The position numbers and the translations under genes are program-made. The notes under the pieces are model-generated. The model did not search any database. It was not told where the DNA came from and saw only the letters and a list, made by a program, of their open reading frames with translations. DNA of 64,000 nt from Corynebacterium minutissimum. GTDB lineage: Bacteria; Actinomycetota; Actinomycetes; Mycobacteriales; Mycobacteriaceae. The stretch lies in NCBI RefSeq assembly GCF_000805675.1, contig NZ_JSEF01000006.1:186001-250000 (forward strand). Direction: 5' to 3'. Below are positions 62,001 to 64,000 of this stretch, one piece after another. Within the stretch, counting starts at the first letter, position 1. Every line of letters begins with the position of its first letter.

Positions 62001-62706
62001 GAAGCCGTTGGAGAATTGGGCGATCTTGAGCACGTCCGCCTTAGTAGAAGCATCCATGGGTGGAAAACAGCTGCGTGATGGTTTCGAGAACACTTACCTT
62101 GGCACGGTCACCGCGAGCGTAGGCGACACGTATCGCCGCCTGAGTTTCGATGCCAGCACTGTCTCCGAGGACTTAGACGGGTGGCGGTTGTTCTTAGGCT
62201 TGAGCAATCTGGCCTTCCTAGACCCTGACTTCGCACAGGTGGATGTCAAGGAATCCGTGCTGGAGGATCTGGTGGCGCGTGACGCGCAGCCGGTTGTCCC
62301 ACCGCCTGCCCAGGCTGGAGCTGAGCGTGTGCTGCGTGTTGTGGAGGATCCCGCGACGACTTCGACTCCTGTTGTTCCTGCGGTGCAGGCTGATTCTGCA
62401 GCTGCAGCATCGGTTTCGCCTGGGTGGGCCGAGGCGTTGGATGCCTTCGCCGACGAGCCGGAGGTACATGTAGCGCTGCGCGCGATGGCGGCGGCAAGCT
62501 TGCCCGAGCCGGATGCTGACTCTGTCGGTGGTGAGGTTTCCGGCATCCCGGTGGTGGCGCAGTGGCCACAGCACAAGGTGGTGGTGCTCTTTGCCGAGGA
62601 TGTTGACGACCTGCGTGAAGACTTCGAGGCTGAAGGATATGCAGTCTTCGGCGCTGATTTCGAATCCGTTCCTGATTCCCTAACCGCGGCGCTGAGCGCC
62701 TCCTGA
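56017..62706 (+). CDS. Giant DEAD-box helicase with DUF1998 and C-terminal endonuclease-like domain (DrmA-DrmB / DruE-like)
   Basis: A 2,229-residue protein. Helicase lobe 1: YRHQAEA (79-85), Walker A TGTGSGKTES (109-118), YPMNALASDQ (141-150), DEFH (237-240), TSATLG near 290. Lobe 2: VATPTLEMGIDIG and motif VI QRVGRAGR (from Gln1187). Several CxxC pairs are zinc-finger candidates (CRHC, CPSC, CPVC, CPEC twice, CERC). The DUF1998 region (about 1665-1800) has IHDTVPGGTGYLAQF and CCPSCLLPF. Residues about 1840-1940 resemble a Vsr/DUF559 nuclease (IPDFVFS near 1886, VYLDGAAFH near 1904, LGYLPWSLTWQDI). It equals DrmA plus DrmB in one chain or a DruE-like protein; coiled-coil and Ser-rich linkers join the parts. 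Confidence 0.85.
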   Translation: MSSLIPTYASNHIVDGLSEYLTTTFSLAEDLTSQQLREFLNDPQGGMFYGPYVRTRLPYAPAKSWDGILGWLPSGFKPYRHQAEAFERLSSFDYSTGSRRRPSPTLVVTGTGSGKTESFLYPILDHCRRSNSSGIKALILYPMNALASDQERRLAKLLHAEAELAGVTAGIYTGEVVSGGRRKVSKDGLISDRSVLRDTPPDILLTNYKMLDQLLLREQDRELWEKSAQSLQYLVLDEFHTYDAAQGTDVAMLLRRLGLMLKKYQPEGFLSPEDSKRPLGKLTPVATSATLGDKSAESAKGSEVAEGTGAESAAPHSDMLSFAYTVFGEQMPPDAVVSETLMTVEEWQLTVVPLMEKLAGVQFVDLDGEESKESVSKDMLPPFTPTPSVEVMQTVVDEVVAAIAGDIDPDKSSSSFKSAVYTAMGEHVFGAFPDLAISAMGMAGNELVCAILREAATPVPLEHSEAGVPGTDITAVPPLVERVFPASVLRNHRELAVEFLSLVLAFMAHIRAAAGELLGWDGKKFPGVELHLWVREISRIDRAVASSSRSSVFRWSDDGGMGAHKVQTAGDAPKAWLPAIYCRHCGRSGWMLAEQPGGDTYVTAPQEIRRIAISAPERQRPLIDATSEVAQGVTRAEGESSRVAWLNLDLPGLTPQAPDAETMEESPVVPVLVYSGEDAEERAKAQQCPSCGEDDAMRFLGSSVATLLSVALSNLFGMDDLDSAEKKTLVFADSVQDAAHRAGFVQSRARAFALRARIWRAVRSFAESSESDSSFETTAGSSSSSAVLSSHSSLSAGVRLSEVASRMVEHAREESEPAVRARALYELLPPQLKESPRYRAVWEKGAGAAEQRRALAALQSRLDLDLALQFGDRVDLPRSLVTTGTLSVSVGVDDAVLLSAARAVAGTLATDAELLAWARGVVEYMRIAGGIAHPWLKEYLRQDCNPWLLNRRQARVKGIPAFVRGGAPKFPRAGAALTGALGKRDNNATMPLDSQKGWYARWTKAALGASTSSAFDAANQVAELFKQLEFEEVVFSVPTATGGRVYALEPENIIVREEAEPGLLECPVCHLRVGVDAAAREAMSSVACFTLSCTGHFVPVGVEDNYYQQLYRTTNTRTVVAEEHTGLVPTPRRKELEDEFKRPFAEQSASAPNVLVATPTLEMGIDIGDLSTVMLSSMPHTVASYVQRVGRAGRLTGNSLIVALVRGRGRALTTLEHPLETIAGSVTAPAAYLSARDIMHRQFVAYLLDSTDVAGSVEQLRSARDVFTYASYSVVDALVELSPSVVLAAYERFASTVAQHASAEVLDELRGWCLPGEDGAASGMVADLQSARERWGATQKLLLSRREVLSKRVTELKARVEASAVEDDELKNQFDATVASQRFVRKQLEDHADEYWISALERFGLLPNFTLLDDAVEFNLAVSSFNEEVQKFETETYSYSRGVSSALTELAPGNTFYVQGVGAKVDSVELGEHHSALTQWRLCPECSYSEATGAVLSSDEEVAVAAPRVGACPECGSKGFADRNQLIDVVEMTKVYATVDAARSAINDITDDRTSLRFQTQLSFDVPEGGRGKAWYLSDSGFGMEYLAHVEMRWLNLGRMGGGSPRTFAAVEREAPLFRVCERCGHLDSDVGANRWQDHAPWCEYRNAAEEHSISFALGRSLGTQAVLVHLPTLLGMVESTTLPSLVAALKLGFKEYLGGNPDHLDVEPVRVDSDGSPVDMLLIHDTVPGGTGYLAQFTEPAHVRQMLLVAYRRLASCHCAEEVRQCCPSCLLPFARSSQIPQTSREAAVVALRKILADDLHVSTDADPASFSWEGHLTEERPERSEQSKLEQRFVEQLRADLKELGATVVESMKGNHAQWDISFEGSRHDWVMEEQKQIGGTIPDFVFSTRDNAIRDIAVYLDGAAFHASVVHNRVKDDFDKRNGLYELGYLPWSLTWQDIDARQATVRNEPVDPPAWVSPQLRPPLAKKHNASQELLNRVDEDPLTLLLTLLMKPLENWAILSTSALVEASMGGKQLRDGFENTYLGTVTASVGDTYRRLSFDASTVSEDLDGWRLFLGLSNLAFLDPDFAQVDVKESVLEDLVARDAQPVVPPPAQAGAERVLRVVEDPATTSTPVVPAVQADSAAAASVSPGWAEALDAFADEPEVHVALRAMAAASLPEPDADSVGGEVSGIPVVAQWPQHKVVVLFAEDVDDLREDFEAEGYAVFGADFESVPDSLTAALSAS

Positions 62707-62734
62707 TTCGCTGATTAAAGAAGAGAGGAAAGCA

Positions 62735-64000
62735 ATGGCAACGAGCCTGTCCTTCTACCGCCGCATTGAGGACCGCTACAACCTGGGAAACCAGATCTTT
62801 GAGTTCTGCAACAAGCTGGTGGAGGATCCCACGAACCCTTCGCTGCACGTGGAGCCCATCAAGGATGCGGCGGATAAGCGCGTGCGCACCGCGCGGGTAA
62901 ACCGCAAGTACCGCGCGGTGCTCTTCGAACTGCACGACGGCAACGACACCATGTTCGTGCTCATTGACATTCTCAACCACGATGATGCTTATGCGCTGGC
63001 GACGTCTAAGACACTGGTGGTTAACGAGGTCTCCGGTGTGCCGGCACTGGTGGATGCCACCGCACCGGAAGTTGCGGTGGCGATGTCGCAGGCGGAGATT
63101 GAATCGCGCGCCAAACGCTTGGCAGCCGAGCAGCTTGCTGCGGAGGCAGCGGCGGCTGCAGCGACGGATTCTTCGGCCGCACCGATGCAGGAGGATGCGC
63201 CTTCGGCAGATGCCGCTGATGACGGTGAGGACGTGCGGCCGTGGGATGCGGTGGGCGTCGCCAAGCATGAGCTCACCGATGAACTGGGCCTGTCGCCGCA
63301 GACAGTGGCGCTGCTGGAGCAGGCAGACTCCGTGGAGGACTTAGAAAGTTCGTTGGTGACCGCGCCGTCGTGGGAGCACGATGCGGTGCTGGGCTTGCTG
63401 TCCGGGATGAGCATTGCTGAGGTCCGCGAGGACCTAGGGCTGGTTGAGCCAGCGATGGCGGATACAAGCTCCGATAAGGCGCTGGTGGACGGTATCAAAT
63501 CCCCGGCTGCCCGGATGGACTTTGCCATCGACCCCGGTGAGGAAGAGCTGGCTGCCATCCTCACAAGCTCCTTTGCCGAGTGGCGAGTGTTCCTGCACCC
63601 GAGCCAGCGTCGCGCGGTCGAGGCCGAGCACTCGGGTTCCGCGCGCATCACGGGTGGTGCCGGTACTGGTAAGACCGTGGTGGTGGTGCACCGCACGAAG
63701 CACCTGCTGCAGAAGAACCCGCGGGCGCGCGTCTTTTTGACCACGTACACGCGTGAGCTGGCCAATGCGCTCAAGACGCAGATGAATGAGCTATACCCAA
63801 CTTTCCCGGAGGCCTCCGTGCATGGCGCGCCGGGGTTGTGGATTAGTGGTGTTGACGCGCTCGTCTTCGACGTGCTGTCTAATGCGCAGGCAACAGAACG
63901 CGCTGCCGCGATGGCTGCGGTGCTCAACATCGATGCGGACTTTGTGCCCCGTGGTTTGGAGGGCGTGGAGGAAAAGCGGCAGTGGCAGGAGGCTGCGGAG
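62735..64000 (+). CDS. RelE-like domain fused to UvrD/Rep helicase (partial, runs off window)
   Basis: The first 422 codons are visible from ATG 62735, with AGAGAGGAA upstream, 28 bases after the helicase stop. Residues about 1-92 resemble a RelE/ParE-like fold (FYRRIEDRYNLGNQIFEFCN, LHVEPIKDAADKRVRTARVN, KYRAVLFELHDG, LIDILNHDDAYALA). An Ala/Glu-rich helical linker and a helix-hairpin-helix-like part (about 165-215) follow. The UvrD/Rep superfamily 1 helicase begins near 280 with the Q-motif HPSQRRAVE and Walker A GGAGTGKT (307-314), then VFLTTYTRELANALK. It would be the fourth component of the defence operon, in the place where DISARM has the PLD protein DrmC. Confidence 0.8.
   Translation, partial: MATSLSFYRRIEDRYNLGNQIFEFCNKLVEDPTNPSLHVEPIKDAADKRVRTARVNRKYRAVLFELHDGNDTMFVLIDILNHDDAYALATSKTLVVNEVSGVPALVDATAPEVAVAMSQAEIESRAKRLAAEQLAAEAAAAAATDSSAAPMQEDAPSADAADDGEDVRPWDAVGVAKHELTDELGLSPQTVALLEQADSVEDLESSLVTAPSWEHDAVLGLLSGMSIAEVREDLGLVEPAMADTSSDKALVDGIKSPAARMDFAIDPGEEELAAILTSSFAEWRVFLHPSQRRAVEAEHSGSARITGGAGTGKTVVVVHRTKHLLQKNPRARVFLTTYTRELANALKTQMNELYPTFPEASVHGAPGLWISGVDALVFDVLSNAQATERAAAMAAVLNIDADFVPRGLEGVEEKRQWQEAAE

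Noticed and set aside
62246-63268. Minus-strand open frame spanning the helicase end and the UvrD gene start
   Set aside because: It crosses two real plus-strand genes and encodes Arg/His/Pro-rich low-complexity sequence.

Overview
The window looks like a chromosomal segment of a high-GC actinobacterium, most likely a Corynebacterium. That is inferred from codon use, from the many small Sec-secreted proteins with A-x-A type signal peptides, and from gene content (ECF sigma/anti-sigma pair, pxp cluster, solo arginine deiminase, lactococcin-972-type bacteriocin locus). The species cannot be fixed from sequence reading alone. No rRNA, tRNA or CRISPR array was seen.

Layout. 1-2.1 kb: end of an unknown gene, then an ECF sigma factor and its membrane anti-sigma partner. 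2.1-8.9 kb: a fatty-acid beta-oxidation set (TetR regulator, acyl-CoA dehydrogenase, FadN-like bifunctional enzyme, thiolase), with a DUF559 nuclease-like gene between imperfect direct repeats. 9-21.5 kb: a 5-oxoproline/D-glutamate cluster (NRAMP carrier, DUF1445 protein, GntR regulator, biotin carboxylase-BCCP, PxpBC fusion, PxpA). Its two halves share a 13-bp operator-like palindrome and are separated by an insertion. The insertion carries a truncated IS3 copy, a 3' gene remnant and a lactococcin-972-type bacteriocin operon. The bacteriocin gene is doubly broken, by a homopolymer frameshift and by a decayed IS3-family element that removes its last codons.

21.9-31.1 kb: a surface-protein region. 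Four paralogous secreted proteins share a C-terminal membrane segment ending in IKLPF; nearby are a secreted protein with a possible sorting signal, a sortase, an orphan peptide-binding lipoprotein, a DUF2891 protein and a small secreted coiled-coil protein. 31.4-34.2 kb: a RelA/SpoT-like alarmone synthetase with a small partner gene (candidate toxin-antitoxin pair), a DUF2200 protein and a DUF4143 ATPase preceded by exact 22-bp tandem repeats. 34.3-36.9 kb: a three-gene operon of secreted beta-rich proteins. 37-42.9 kb: arginine deiminase, an AAA ATPase with upstream repeats, and an ascorbate-type PTS (IIAB and IIC).

43-64 kb: a defence island. It holds a GmrSD-like DUF262/DUF1524 protein, an ASCH protein, a GNAT acetyltransferase, a HIRAN protein next to a gene remnant, and a large operon running off the window. 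The operon consists of a SNF2-type helicase, a 1,559-residue N6-adenine methylase, a 2,229-residue DEAD helicase with DUF1998 and a C-terminal endonuclease-like domain, and a RelE-like/UvrD helicase fusion. It resembles class 1 DISARM in its first genes, has a DruE-like third gene and carries an unusual fourth component, so it is the best candidate for an undescribed system.
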